DNA of 64,000 bases from Carnegiea gigantea (GCA_029747015.1 JAKOGI010000006.1:1-64000); one strand, 5' to 3'. Counted from the stretch's first letter, positions 21,782 to 33,420 are shown. Translations and numbers: made by a program. Notes: generated from the sequence alone by a model not told the origin.

Positions 21782-22777
21782 TCAGCTGCTCGCCATGGCT
21801 GCTGCAGCGACAACAGAAGAAGAAGAAGGAGAAGGTACGCTCCTTGAAATGACGCTTTTGCCCCTCGGTTTAACCTTATTCGCCACCACAGTACTACCCT
21901 CGTTGCTCAAGAACCGGCCCACAATCACGGCGGCGGGGCCCACCACTAGCCGCTCCCATGCCATGTCAGCCTGAAGACCTTTCTTTTTGAATGCTTCCGT
22001 GGCATCAATCCGGTGTAGGCGCCACCCCCGAGTGTCTCTCAGCCGTTGGATCTTGCTCAGCTGGCGTTTGGCCAGCTTCCGTGTGTTTGCCTTGATTTCG
22101 TCGATGGCATCCTCTAGTTCCCCCTTGGACCTCATGAACTTATCCAACTCGGGTACTCCGATGGCGCGTCGGAGCCCCCGGGTGTAGTCGGCATCTGGGT
22201 GAAAGAGGTCTCGGACCTCGTCCACGAGTCCCGCCTCCACCATTTGGTCGACCCGTCCTGAAACGAAATGTCTCAGGACGGGTGGTGACACATCTACCCA
22301 TATCAGACAGTAAGCGTACCTTGACTTAAAGCAGACGTCATCCTCTACTAAAGACTGAATAAAAGAGTTAGACCCACCCGCCACAATGGGGAGCCTCCCT
22401 CGCCCAACTATGGACTCGATGGCGAGGGAGGCGTGGTGGGTAAAGTCGGACACAGTGAAGTCTACGTCCGGGTCGTCTATTATCCCCAGTAGGTGGTGGG
22501 GCACCCCTCGACACTCCTCCTCAGTCACTTTGTTGGTGACTGCATCAAGACCTCTATAGATTTGGATTTTGTCACAATTCACTATCTCAGCCGGAAATTG
22601 AGTAGCTAGATCAATGGCAAGCCTGGATTTCCCCGTCCCGGTGGCTCCCATTACGATCACCACCTTGTCCTTTTGTTGGTGGCGGCGGTGGTGGGTGGTG
22701 AGGCATACAGGCGGCGAGAAGCCTGTGAGAGGTTGTATATCTTGTTTGCAAACATGGGGTGGCAATGAAAGGTTCAT
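21782..22777 (-). CDS. IPT: Adenylate isopentenyltransferase, cytokinin biosynthesis (IPT5/IPT7-like)
   Basis: The predicted 331-residue enzyme transfers the dimethylallyl group to ATP/ADP, the first committed step of cytokinin synthesis; plant members are usually plastidial or cytosolic. Visible motifs: P-loop GATGTGKS (44-51), NCDKIQIYRGLD (from 67), TNKVT (81), GVPHHLLG (91-98), GGSNSFI (134-140), SRYAYC and WVDV (152-163), RAIGVPELD (204-212) and a basic helix with KRQLSKIQRLR. Length and the lack of introns match plant adenylate IPTs; the long C-terminal extension and zinc finger of tRNA IPTs are absent. The ATG at 22777 is chosen because it gives family length and lies about 125 bp below a TATA box, although the frame stays open up to 23188. 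One oddity is Cys at residue 68, where relatives usually have Ser. The gene looks intact and is the only clear host gene here. Confidence 0.93.
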   Translation of the reverse strand: MNLSLPPHVCKQDIQPLTGFSPPVCLTTHHRRHQQKDKVVIVMGATGTGKSRLAIDLATQFPAEIVNCDKIQIYRGLDAVTNKVTEEECRGVPHHLLGIIDDPDVDFTVSDFTHHASLAIESIVGRGRLPIVAGGSNSFIQSLVEDDVCFKSRYAYCLIWVDVSPPVLRHFVSGRVDQMVEAGLVDEVRDLFHPDADYTRGLRRAIGVPELDKFMRSKGELEDAIDEIKANTRKLAKRQLSKIQRLRDTRGWRLHRIDATEAFKKKGLQADMAWERLVVGPAAVIVGRFLSNEGSTVVANKVKPRGKSVISRSVPSPSSSSVVAAAAMASS

Positions 22778-22901
22778 AATGATGTATAGATGTTTGCAAA
22801 AATGCGTGTTTTGATGATCAGAGTAATGGATGTTAGACAAGGAGCCAAGTTTTAAGGAGAGAAGGTTGCATTCAAATAAGACGGAAACTAGTGCGTGTGT
22901 A

Positions 22902-22910
22902 CATATATAG
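22902..22910 (-). promoter_or_regulatory. Putative TATA box of IPT
   Basis: The minus strand reads CTATATATG, 125 bp before the chosen ATG, which would leave a 5' UTR of about 90-100 bases. It lies inside the upstream open extension of the IPT frame, which argues that the extension is not coding. Confidence 0.5.
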
Positions 22911-23026
22911 CGTTCATGACGCCCACGGCCACTTTTCACAAATATTGTAGCCCCAGACGCCGCAAGCAAGTACACTCCTTTTTGGTAATTAATTATTATT
23001 CTTGCTTGTTTATTCTTGGGGATTTC

Positions 23027-23050
23027 TTTTTTTTTTTGGGGGGGGGGGGG
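23027..23050 (+). repeat. T-run joined to G-run
   Basis: Eleven T followed by thirteen G. A homopolymer pair upstream of IPT; length variation or sequencing error is likely here. Confidence 0.8.
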
Positions 23051-23259
23051 CGTGGGGAGCCAATTTGTGAGCTCAGGAGCTATGGCTAATATTGGCCGTA
23101 GGTAGTGGCTGTTGGGTGTCTCATAGGATGTACTATATCTATATGAAAAAACAGCCCCACCTGTTGAGCTGTAGTTTAAGAACTCCATGAAGCCTTTATT
23201 TAGTGCTTAACTAGGCCCCCCTAGTGTTGTAAGTGAATGTAGTATTGAGCTTAAATAAT

Positions 23260-23790
23260 TTAGGGGTGTATTTGAGCTCTTGGCTAGGCTAGGCTAGGTT
23301 TGGCTCGTTAAGTAACCGAGTCGAACCCGAACACATGTTGAGTTTGGTCAAACTGAGTCTAAGTTGAGCTTTGACCCCATCAGGTTTGACCGAGTCGGGC
23401 CCTAGCTTAGCCGAGCCTTGTCATATTGTAGTTGTTTTTCCATATGATTCAAATCTTCATATGATTATTTAAAATATATTTGAACTTTGCAAAAATTATG
23501 ACGCCAAACTTTAAACTGTCACAAATCAATAATGTATTTTAAGGTTGAATTATCAATATCCAAATTATAATTACAACTATGTGCACAGTGAAATTTGCTT
23601 CCAAAATAAATAAACGAGCCCACGAGCCAAGCTGAGCCTAACTACGTACCCTAGGCTTGGGTTTGGCTTGATAAGTATGCGAATCGAGCTCGAGCCGAGT
23701 CGAGTTTTGGTCAAACCAAACTCAAGCTGAGCTTTGACTGAGTCGAACCCGAGGGCTTGCCAAGGCATCTTAGCTCATGTACAGTCCTAA
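23260..23790. mobile_element. Non-autonomous hAT-like element rich in GAGTCGAACC words (about 531 bp)
   Basis: The ends form an imperfect TIR: TTAGGGGTGTATTTGAGCT at the left and the complement of TTAGGACTGTACATGAGCT at the right. The interior has two GC-richer arms with repeated GAGTCGAACCCGA, TTTGGTCAAAC and GAGCTTTGAC words around an AT-rich core. Such 'GAGCCGAGCTCG' repeats are widespread non-coding plant elements. No convincing 8-bp target duplication was found. Confidence 0.55.
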
Positions 23791-24798
23791 GTGTAATTAT
23801 CTTTGTCAATATTGTTATTTTTCACTTTCTACTGTTTTTATAAGTCTGTTTTTGGAATATAGTTAATTGTGTGAAGTTGTACAATTTAGATGATACTCAG
23901 TGAATACATAGGTTTATCTATACACCACTATGCAAAGGTTCAACATCATGTATTGCTTCATAAATAGATAAGTAGTTGTGTTATATTTCATCTACTATAT
24001 AGGTATGGACATCGAATGAAACTCTTATAGCTTAGGAAACAATCATTGAATGAAGGTTGACACTTGATCCTTAGTATCTTCTTTTACGTACAATCATAAT
24101 TTGGTGGGTTTTCTTTTTTGTTTTGGGGGCGATGTGTCAATAGTATATCTCGGTGTTGATCATAATCATATCATCATAGATATATGCATCTTGTCCAGTA
24201 CAGAGATCGAAGTCCAGAGAAAAAAGGGTAAAGTTAGAGAATTTCTTATCCCTTTAGTTTACAGTTGTAAAGGGGCAACGAATAAGAAAGATGGGTCACT
24301 TTTTACATGAAACTATGGAAGTGCGATTTATCATGGATTAATGATAATGGGAATGAAGAGACAACAAAGATTCATTTTCCTCATGTTAGTGTTTACAGTA
24401 GGCGCACCGGCAAAAAACTTTGGTCACAAGCTGCCATGGATATTCTGAAAGCAAGGCCTAGCTAACCTTGTTGCAACACATTGCATGTTATTTTCCAAAA
24501 TTCCATGCGTAAGAACATTTGTAGTGATTTTGTACTATTATAATTTTTGCAACTTCACTTTTCTAAATTAGTATTTCAACTCTAAATTAGGTAAAAATCT
24601 ATATTAGAAAAGCTCCATTCTTTAGATTACAAAACTATAACTTTGATAAACAAAGGCTGATCAAATGTACACATTAGTACCTATATGAGAAGAGCCCCCG
24701 ACCTGAGGTTGAATTTTTGGATTCCATGGTTTTTTTAATTTGTCTATCCGAGGGTTCATTGTGGTCAACATCAGCCACTAGTGGTCTCATAGAATGAG

Positions 24799-24799
24799 C

Positions 24800-24840
<41 letters not shown>
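24799..24840 (+). repeat. (TA)n(CA)n microsatellite
   Basis: About 15 bases of TA repeats followed by 27 bases of CA repeats. Confidence 0.95.
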
Positions 24841-25791
24841 AAGAGGGATAAAGACTGATCAAAATTCATTTAAATGCAATTCCAAATCAAAATCCTAATA
24901 AGAATTTTGAGAGATATTATCGGTTAAATGAACTAACATCGACTTTTATTTTCAATGAATAGATCAACTAGCAATTAGTTGAGCACATAACTTTTTACTT
25001 CTTAAGATGATATTAGTACATTGGTTATGGCTAACTCTTTCCGTCCTACAATGTTCAAATCTTATAATTACTTTGCTTGTTTGTTCAACGTGTAAGAGCA
25101 TCTACTGCTCTTTACCATTTTTTACTGCTTAATTATAGCTAATTTGTACTATTCCTTTACACGTGTAGTTCCTTATTCCCCCTTACCGCTCCTTACCATT
25201 AAATCTTACCCGTCCTTATCACTTGCATGCTAGTTTAATATTAACCGCTGAAACGAATGTGCCCTAGATGGCGTTAGGTCACCATTTGTTATTTTCAAAT
25301 TTCATCCCTAACATTACTTGTTTTGGTTATCCCATAATGAGAAAATTTGTTTGCAAGGATATGAGTTTGATGGAGAGGTTTACTCAAATTAATATGTAAA
25401 CTAGAAGTATTTCCCTTACAATGCAAGAAATTGATAAGACAATATGTCAATGTACTTAATCAACAATATTGTTTTCATTTTAAGATTAATTTTATCAGTT
25501 AAATACTTTTTGGATCTGTTGCTTTTTTTAAAAGGATTATGTATGTGCTATTTTTTCATATGAAAGTAAACATCTATTCATGATATTTCTAAGTAATTGA
25601 TTAGGAAGAAGATAAAAAATCTTACAGGTACCCAAAAAAAGGAGTTGTATGTAAGCTAAAAGACAAATTGAACTCAATGCAATTAACATCCTAACTATAG
25701 AGTTATGATACTTGACAAAAGTATAAAGAGTCACTCAATTTTATATATAGATTATACAAATGTTTGTGTCTTTAAAAAAGCGGCTTCAAAC

Positions 25792-25852
25792 ATATATATA
25801 TATGTGTGTGTGTATGTGTGTGTGTGTGTGTATGTGTGTGTGTATATATATA
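25792..25852 (+). repeat. (TA)n(TG)n(TA)n compound microsatellite
   Basis: TA repeats flank about 45 bases of TG repeats, interrupted by TATG. Confidence 0.95.
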
Positions 25853-27506
25853 AAACAAACCCCTTAAAATTGTAACAAGTGTCATTCCTACAAAATTTAT
25901 AAGATAATTAATAATTTTAAAAAGGAGTTAATAAATTATGAATGAAAGGTTTTCTTTCCAAAAAAAGATTTTATAAAATTAGTTACAATTCTAAAGCATC
26001 TTTCAAATTAAAAAAAAGACAATGCTTAGCAATGATAAAGTACTATATCACCTTTAATCCAAAAAGTTATATTATATTATTAATACTACTTCCAATGTGA
26101 CCAACAACAATATATTATATTACAACATTATACTTTTTTTGCAAACAGAATAGCGAAGAAAATTGAAGTTGATTCTTTTCAAATGTTATGATGTAAAAGT
26201 TTAATTTATTAATTTTGATAACAAAGATCAAGGTATTCGAAACAACCCCATTACACATTTGGTGATGGTTGATACACTTTTGTTGAAAATGTTAATATCC
26301 ATGTCCACATGGGGGCCTTTTTTAGGTTTACATTCCAACACTCTACCATATTTTGTAATGAGTTGGTTGTTTAATCACTTATAAATATTTTTCCTTGCTA
26401 TATTATATTTAGATGAGTAGTTAAACAAGAAAAAAGATGTATCAGTAAAATAAAATTCTTAGCACATATTATTATTGTAATATATGAAAACTTACCATAT
26501 TTTTTTGCAATTTTCAGCATATCAAAGTTTAAATAAGTACTAACAAGTTTTTGATGGTAGGAATATCTTCTCTTTAACTTGCACATTCTTGTTGTGATGT
26601 TCTTATTACCAAACTATAAATAATTGCTATGATAAAAATTTATGAAATTTTTCATACGTCACATGGGTTCTTAACACTAGTTAAAACATATAAACTAAAC
26701 ATCAAATTTGATATTGATGATAAGGAGAAGAAATAAAAATCTGATGAACCAAATGACCAAATTTATATGGATGCTCAAGACCATCTTTTCCATTAGTGTA
26801 ATATGAAGTTGTACTACTAGTTCACCCCGAAATACGGGTTCAGTGGATGACCCTACTTATCATAAATAATAATAATTAGTATATGTATTCCAAAGTTCAC
26901 TTTCAAATTTCAACGAATTTAACAATGTGGTTTTATTTCAAATGGGACAATGTATATAATCAAATATACTACAAAAGCTGAAATCTTGACCGAACCATTG
27001 CAATAACATAATAACCGGTTGAGGTTCTCTTAAGGTTGGTCCGTGGGCCAATATGGGTGATGAATTGATGCTTAAAATTTTATGAAGACTGGCGGCTTAT
27101 TATTCCTTCATATACATATTTTTTTTCTTGACTTTATGCAAATTTTCAAATTTAAATTCATGTTTTGTGATTAAAAGATTATAACTTTTTAGAGAATCTC
27201 TCAATTTTCTCGGCTGATATGCAATTAGTTTATTCGTTCTGCAATGGTTTCCCATGATATCTCTGTTCTTGATAATAACTGAAGTCTAGACTTTGTGTGG
27301 ATAGTATTTTATATAACTTCTTTACATCTTCAAATTAAACAATCTAAATTATTTAAGAGTATATAATGCGTTTTTTAGGTACCAAGTGGATCAAAAAGAG
27401 AGGAGGAAAAGCAAAAGAGAAGAAGAGATCATTATGTATCTAATTGAGGTTTAAGGAAGTATAAAATATATATAGTGAAGGCCTAATTCTTTTGGTTCTA
27501 GGCTAA

Positions 27507-27937
27507 GGGCATGTTCGGTAAAATTAATTATTTTAGACTTTTAGTGATGATTAGCTGTTTTACTAGCTGTTAGCGGTTTTACTAGCGATTAGCTGTGACC
27601 CACTAGTGGTTAGTGGTTAGTGATCCAACTAGCGATTTAAAATAAATGCATTTGGTAAATGTAGCCGTTGAAGTAGCAGATTTATATAAAATAACTAAAA
27701 AGGGCACAATAAATAAAGGTTTGTAGTAAACAAAAATAAGAATTTTGTAATTTACAATACAACCACTAGGTAAAGGTTCTTAAAAGCTACTTTCATTAGT
27801 TTTTGAAAAACACTACATAAACCTCTAGCCACTACCTCATTCACTATTTTATCGAACACTTTTAAGTAGTGGTTTATAATATTTTGACCACTACAAACTA
27901 CTAACCTCTACTTCAACCTCTATTACCGAACACACCC
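27507..27937. mobile_element. Tourist-like (PIF/Harbinger) MITE, 431 bp
   Basis: The left end is GGGCATGTTCGGTAA; the right end, complemented, is GGGTGTGTTCGGTAA (13 of 15 match). Both sides are flanked by TAA (27504-27506 and 27938-27940), the three-base duplication typical of PIF/Harbinger. The interior contains repeated TTAGCTGTTTTACTAGC and TAGTGGTTAGTGGTTAG-like words and no coding frame. Confidence 0.72.
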
Positions 27938-28013
27938 TAAGTTACAACCACTCCAAGTCTAAAGAAGGATCTAGAGGGCCAAATGAACATATGGCTGCTT
28001 CTCTAGACACATA

Positions 28014-28889
28014 GGGTGATTGGTAGATAGCTTAAAAATGACTTTTTGGGGTGGTTTTGGCTGTTTGATTAAGTCAAATAACTATTTTGATTATTTGATG
28101 AATGACTTTTTAGAATAGCTTTTTCATCCAAAAATATTATTTTCCAAAAAGCTAACATTTGTAGCTTTTTCAGGTTAGTTATTTGGCGACTTAATATAAA
28201 ACACCAAATTGCCCTTGATTAAATATAATAAACAAAACTCATATATTTTCTTGCACTCTCTATTCTAAGTTTTTACTTGCTTCTTCAAATTTAAATTAAA
28301 TAATGATCCATAGTAACCATACCTTTATAATTTATTTTAGTGGTTGATTAAAAACATAAAATCATTAATTTTTGCTAATTTTATATAGTAAGTAATACTA
28401 AATGTAATGTAAATTTTAATTATCTATTTATCCCCCGTTCAAAAAAATCAATTCATATTGAAGAAAAGTTAAACTAATAATAAATAAAAATTTTTTTAAG
28501 TGAACAACAAAACAAGGTTGTGTTATAGGCCTTAAACATCACATAACTTTTAATTTAGATTGAAAAGAAAATGAGATTAGAAACATAAGTCCTCTATAAA
28601 TCAATAAGAAGATTTAATAGCTAGTAACAAAATGCGATAATATGAGTGAAGATAATTCACACATATTATGTAAATTTAAATCATCTTGAAAAAGAAATAA
28701 GTAACCAACTAATTAAAAAAATTCATCTTCAGTGATAAATAAGAGGTATCGGCATAAATGGAATTTTATCAAATATATTTTTTGGAAATAGCTAATTTTA
28801 CCAAACACTTTTTTTAAAAACAGCTGATTGAAACAGTTAACTTCAGACCACTAATAAAAACAGCTAACGATTGTCTGCCAAATAGGGCC
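28014..28889. mobile_element. Possible MITE or non-autonomous DNA element (876 bp)
   Basis: The left end GGGTGATTGGTAGATAGC and the complemented right end GGCCCTATTTGGCAGACAA resemble each other loosely. The three bases ATA are present on both sides. The interior has AGCTTTTT and AACAGCTGATT words common in this class. The TIR is imperfect, so this is tentative. Confidence 0.38.
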
Positions 28890-29636
28890 ATATTATGCAA
28901 TTGTCTAGAAACTTTCCAAGAAAATAGTTGAGGCGGTAAGGAGGTATTAAGTGGGATGGTGAAACAAATACATTAATTCAATTTGAAGTCAAGTTAAATT
29001 TGATTGAATTACATTATTGACTATAAAACAATCAATATATTGGGATTCAGTTTACTAAATGAACAAAGTTAGACTTGTACTGCTATTGTTTCATCAAAAT
29101 ATGCTATTTTTTGGTCAAAATTTCGGTCACTTTAATTTTCTACTGCATTCTTGCAGTGCTAATTCCGCTCAATACATGCATCGAATCCATTTGGCTCACG
29201 TGTGACTTTGTACATATCGATTTATTTCCTTTTCTTGTAATTGTCATTGCAATGAAAATTAGCAAATTTGGTGAACTGTCTTAGTGAATCTATCTTATGG
29301 AAGGAAAATGAGCCAAATGATTCAAACTATCCCAGCTCAATCGGACCTTGTTTTTATATATTAACCTAACCAGGAAGAAGAGGACTAGCTTATCATTAAT
29401 AGGAAAACACTCAAAGGAGAAAGGATGATAAAGGTAGAGCAAAAGATACATTGTAGATAATAAAATCAATAAAACCTTTGAATAAAAAGGAAAATCCCTT
29501 GCTATATGCAATATCAAAATTCTTTTTACATATAGCTAAGTACATGAAATATTAGAGAATATTTCTCACATAGACTCTACCCAGGTTATCATCTGTAAGT
29601 GTAAATAAAATGTTTTTCCTCCTCTGCTAGTGGGTC
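28890..29636. other. Intergenic, nothing recognised
   Basis: AT-rich, with two short frames (29075-29284 plus, 29290-29517 minus) that are hydrophobic and low-complexity with no family resemblance. Confidence 0.5.
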
Positions 29637-29861
29637 TAGAGTTGGAAAAGTTTGATCCGATACGATAACCCAACCCCAACCCGGCCCGAAGTTACTGAGA
29701 GTAACCCGAACCCGACTACCCGAAGTCGAAACGATTTGACCGTTTAGCTTGAAAACTGTTATTTTTCAATTTTGAGTAAATCTAAACTATTTTTAATGCT
29801 GACACAAAATTGATATGTTTATTAAATAGGTCGACCTGACTCGACCTGTTTTCCAACTCTA
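29637..29861. mobile_element. hAT-like MITE, 225 bp, with 13-bp perfect TIR
   Basis: TAGAGTTGGAAAA at the left and its exact complement TTTTCCAACTCTA at the right. The flanking octamers AGTGGGTC and CGTGGGAC match at six of eight positions, as expected for an aged 8-bp hAT target duplication. The interior includes ACCCGAACCCGAC and GGTCGACCTGACTCGACC. Confidence 0.7.
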
Positions 29862-30661
29862 CGTGGGACGATCAGATAAAAATGTTCAGTAGGCACTTGT
29901 CTGCAACAAATCTAAATGGATTTGAATTGGATCCCTTAATGGTACTGAGAGTTTCATGTCATGTTGTGTGGATTGACTAGTTGCAAGGCCTTACAGGACT
30001 AGGAATTGATGCCAATGCCACATTTAGCAACACGTACCAAATTTGCAAAAGAAAATCCAATGTCAGTGTGCGTTGCATTGGGTATGCCTAGCTTTCCATC
30101 TATTCAAGATTTATGATATTTCCCAAAGAAAATGGGGCCAGCTGTTATTTTTACTTAGATTCATTGCCAAAAAAAGACAGTGTGTAAATGAACGATGCTA
30201 GCTGGAGCACCGTGGAACTTGCTTGTCCAATCGAATAACACTTGGTAGTAATAAAAAGCTTTGTTGAGTATAAGAAGCGTAAAAAGAAAACATTATTGAT
30301 CAACATAGGCTTACCTGGTTTGACTTATTCTTATTAAGCAAAATCTCAGATTTGAGTCTTATAAATAGAAAAAAATTGTAATGAAAGAATTTTGCTCCTT
30401 ATTACTCGAAAAACAACTCGACTCCGCTCAATGAAATATCCAAGACAAACCCAAAAAAACGGAAAGAAAATATTACTACTTTTCAGTTTATTAAGGGTAG
30501 ACTTATCATTTTGTATTAACTTTATTGATTGTAACAAGTCCTAAGGAAAGAAGATTAATTCTATAAGACGGCCAGTGAAAACGTCATATCATATCAAAAT
30601 TTAGATTTTTTTCCCTTTATTTAACCAAATACTTTCCCCTTTTTTTATAGCCATATATACT
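29862..30661. other. Intergenic, nothing recognised
   Basis: No gene or repeat was identified between the hAT-like MITE and the C-run at 30662. Confidence 0.5.
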
Positions 30662-30683
30662 CCCCCCCCCCCCCCCCCCCCCC
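30662..30683 (+). repeat. C homopolymer (22 bases)
   Basis: An uninterrupted C-run. It is followed at 30774-30809 by a short TA/GATA microsatellite. Confidence 0.95.
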
Positions 30684-30773
30684 GATCTGAATTAATAAGA
30701 TGTAATTTTTGCCAGATTAAAGCACTAGCTTCCACTGTTGAATATAAAAGAAGGGAGGTTAACAAAAGTGAAC

Positions 30774-30809
30774 ATATATATATATATAGATAGATAGATA
30801 GATATATAG
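30774..30809 (+). repeat. (TA)n(GATA)n microsatellite
   Basis: TA repeats followed by four GATA-type units. Confidence 0.9.
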
Positions 30810-30894
30810 ACATACACACAAACAAAATGTCTCCATTTGCGAGTGCGTTCAAAATTTTTCTACTTAGACAAAATATTTTCAAAAACTTTTCCTG

Positions 30895-31026
30895 TGTGGG
30901 TTTCTTGTAGTCAGTGTCTCTGTCGGCCCATGTGCTTGTAGAGATAAGACTGTTTATATCTGAATCTCCCAAACTACGTAAAAGTGGGACCCATATTGGG
31001 AGTTTTTATTGTTATTATTGTTGTAT
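30895..31026 (+). repeat. SINE-like 3' end, copy 1
   Basis: The block AGAGATAAGACTG…ATATCTGAATCTCCC…AAAAGTGGGACCCATATTGGGAG ends in a TTATTGTTATTATTGTTG tail. This layout resembles the 3' portion of plant tRNA-derived SINEs that end in TTG repeats. No box A or box B was identified upstream, so it is at most a 5'-truncated copy. Confidence 0.4.
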
Positions 31027-31288
31027 ATATACAAACAAAATCTCTTAAAGCTAGCGTATATAACGTGTCAAATTTTTAGAGGTTTCTAACTTTCTTAATC
31101 TAATTTCAACCCTAACTTCAAGTCATATAAATTATTATTTTTACTTAAAATATAATAAATAATAAAAAATCTTTAGTATTATAAATAAGGAATATTAGAT
31201 ATATTAGATAGATTATGATCATAGTTACAATTCTATTTACTATAAGTATGCAATTATTAATTAAGAAATAATAAAATATTTTTGAATT

Positions 31289-31359
31289 CTACTATTATTG
31301 TTACTACTACTACTACTACTATTACTACTACTACTACTACTATTACTACTACTACTACT
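31289..31359 (+). repeat. (TAC)n microsatellite
   Basis: About 70 bases of TAC/ACT repeats interrupted by two ATT units. Confidence 0.95.
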
Positions 31360-31844
31360 GATGTTGCTGTTGCTACTGCACCGTCTCATCTTGCCACAAA
31401 TGATTTATTACATGAATAACAAATAATTCATGAATCACATAAAATGATTGTACACAGACAACTTTTAAAAAAGCAAGTCGAAAATCTACAATTAGTCTAA
31501 GATGTCATAAATTGATTTTTTTTTCCCATTCGCAAATAATGGAGTTTTTCACTTAACTTTAAAAAAACTATAGTACATTTTTTAACATAAGCTCAACTAA
31601 TTTTTTTTTAACAAATAACATAAATTACAAATATAATTTATTACACTTTTTAAATATAGTTATTACAGCAAGAAAAACTCAAAAAATTTTCATGCATCAC
31701 ATGGGCATAAGAAAACAAAACAAAACCTTCCAAATCTTAATCATTTGACGCATGTCACTCTTACATACCTTACCTTTCTTAAAAAATTTACATCCTTCTC
31801 ATCAGAAGATATTTGTCTCTTGCAATCAACCTTTTTACTGGCAG

Positions 31845-31950
31845 AGATGTCCGTAGTGATAAGATTGCTTACATCTGGATCTCTTCAGGCCCTGCAAAAG
31901 CGAGACCTACACTGAAAGGTAGTGTTTCTATTGTTGTTGTCATCATTAGA
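31845..31950 (+). repeat. SINE-like 3' end, copy 2
   Basis: This block shares the order of words with 30895-31026: AGAGATG, GATAAGATTGCTTACATCTG, CTGCAAAAGCGAGACC, then a TATTGTTGTTGTC tail. It is better preserved than copy 1. No complete SINE with an internal polymerase III promoter was found. Confidence 0.42.
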
Positions 31951-32584
31951 AGATATTAGAAGATAATTCATTATATTTTAGTAATTCATCACACCAAAAA
32001 TCACATGTTTTATCAATAGAAATATGCACTCTATGAGAAAGTTAACTGTAATGTCTTAAATTGTTTAAATAAATCAATCTTATAAACAATTAATGCACAA
32101 TAAAGATATTCATTAAGAGAATAAGAATATGTGACATTATATTGTCCAGTATGTATTCAAAGAGAGAGAGAGAGTGCATGTGTGTGTGTGTTTGTACATT
32201 TTCAACTAAATTAACCATAATCTATCTTAATACATGGAAAATCTCAAATGAATAATTACTTATAATTTTTATCACCTAAGGACTATACTTTAAGTTTGAA
32301 GACTGTTAATTTTAAAAAAGTCAAACTTTTTCGGTACATCACTTGAAATATAGATGTTTTATTATTTTGTATATATGTTTACTACACACAAGAACTCAAA
32401 AACAGTCTCATGCATCACACAGAAGAAAGCATATTAGTTATACATAAAAGGCAAAGTATATACAGATGTGGACCAAGACGCAAATCATTTCCTTTGTCCT
32501 CTCATCTTTCTTGCTTTTTAAATAATCTTACACTCGAATTAATAAAAAAAATATCATAACACATTAGAAACTAAATAAATATAA

Positions 32585-33420
32585 GGTATTGATTGCTAAA
32601 TATATACCATGACTCACCAACAGCTCAGTAAAAGAATATCATATTGCAAAATATAAACAGAATGTCTAATTGTATATTACATGGTTTGCTCATTCAATTT
32701 GATTAGGAATATTTAGTATTGCTCATTTAATCATACTGATTACCCAATATATTTTATAGTTCACTAAATATTTATTGCAATTCACTAAATAAATATCATA
32801 ACTCACTAAAGATACAAGTGTCTGAAACTTTTCAAGTATGTCATTCTTGTACATTTAAAGAATTTTACATTTTAATCAATCAAAAGATATATTATAGCAC
32901 ACTATAAGATTAATATAAAGTGTTACTTACTAAATATATATACTATAACTCACCAAAAGTCACAATGCAACTCACTTAAGAAAATATCATAAAATATGAA
33001 TAAGAATGTGTATGTGCTCACTGAAATTGTGTATTGTGTGTTTGCTCACTTTTTTTTTATTATGAAAAATTGGTACTACTTAGTAAATCATATTGATCAT
33101 CAAATATATTTCATAACTCACCAAATAACTATTATAACTCACTAAATAAATATCATAACTCAAAAAAAAAAAAATTAAATAACTAGACTGTAATTTGATG
33201 AGCTTTAGATAAAATGGCAAATTTTTACGAAGCAAAATTAGGGTATATAAGACACAATGTTTTAGGTTTGTCTGCTCGCTAAAAATATCTATTAACTCAC
33301 CAAAAATATTTGTTAGCTAACTAAATATTTTTAGTGAGATGTACAGTATTTTTAGTAAGCAAAATTGGATGTACATAAGCATATTTTAGTGAGGTATAAT
33401 GTATTTTTAGTAAGTTAAAA
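32585..33420. repeat. Degenerate short-repeat zone with ATAACTCACTAAAT words
   Basis: The words ATCATAACTCACTAAA, TATAACTCACCAAA and AACTCACCAAAAATAT recur many times at irregular spacing. In the last 120 bases the complementary sense appears (TTTTTAGTGAGATGTA, ATTTTAGTGAGGTATA, TTTTTAGTAAG). It is AT-rich and non-coding. It may be a decayed tandem repeat or several small elements. Confidence 0.5.

Larger units (their letters stand above)
23791..27506. other. AT-rich intergenic DNA with microsatellites
   Basis: No supported gene. The stretch contains two dinucleotide microsatellites (separate entries) and a block at 24674-24800 that partly resembles 23090-23190 near IPT: both have CTATGAGAC and a GGGGCT…TCTCATATAG-like string. 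This suggests a short dispersed repeat, but the match is too short to be sure. Open frames here are under 70 codons and have no family motifs. Confidence 0.5.

Noticed and set aside
22778..23188. N-terminal extension of the IPT frame to 23188
   Set aside because: It contains the likely TATA box and homopolymer runs, has low-complexity composition, and would exceed the family's usual length by 137 residues.
24674..24862. 62-codon minus-strand frame with Val-Cys repeats
   Set aside because: It is produced by the CA/TA microsatellite; the rest looks like a short dispersed repeat.
25090..25280. GAGCATCTACTGCTC start of a possible MITE
   Set aside because: No matching inverted end or target duplication was found nearby; the word is itself a palindrome.
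30601..30972. 123-codon minus-strand frame with a Gly-run
   Set aside because: The run is encoded by the C homopolymer at 30662-30683 and the remainder spans microsatellites and a SINE-like block.
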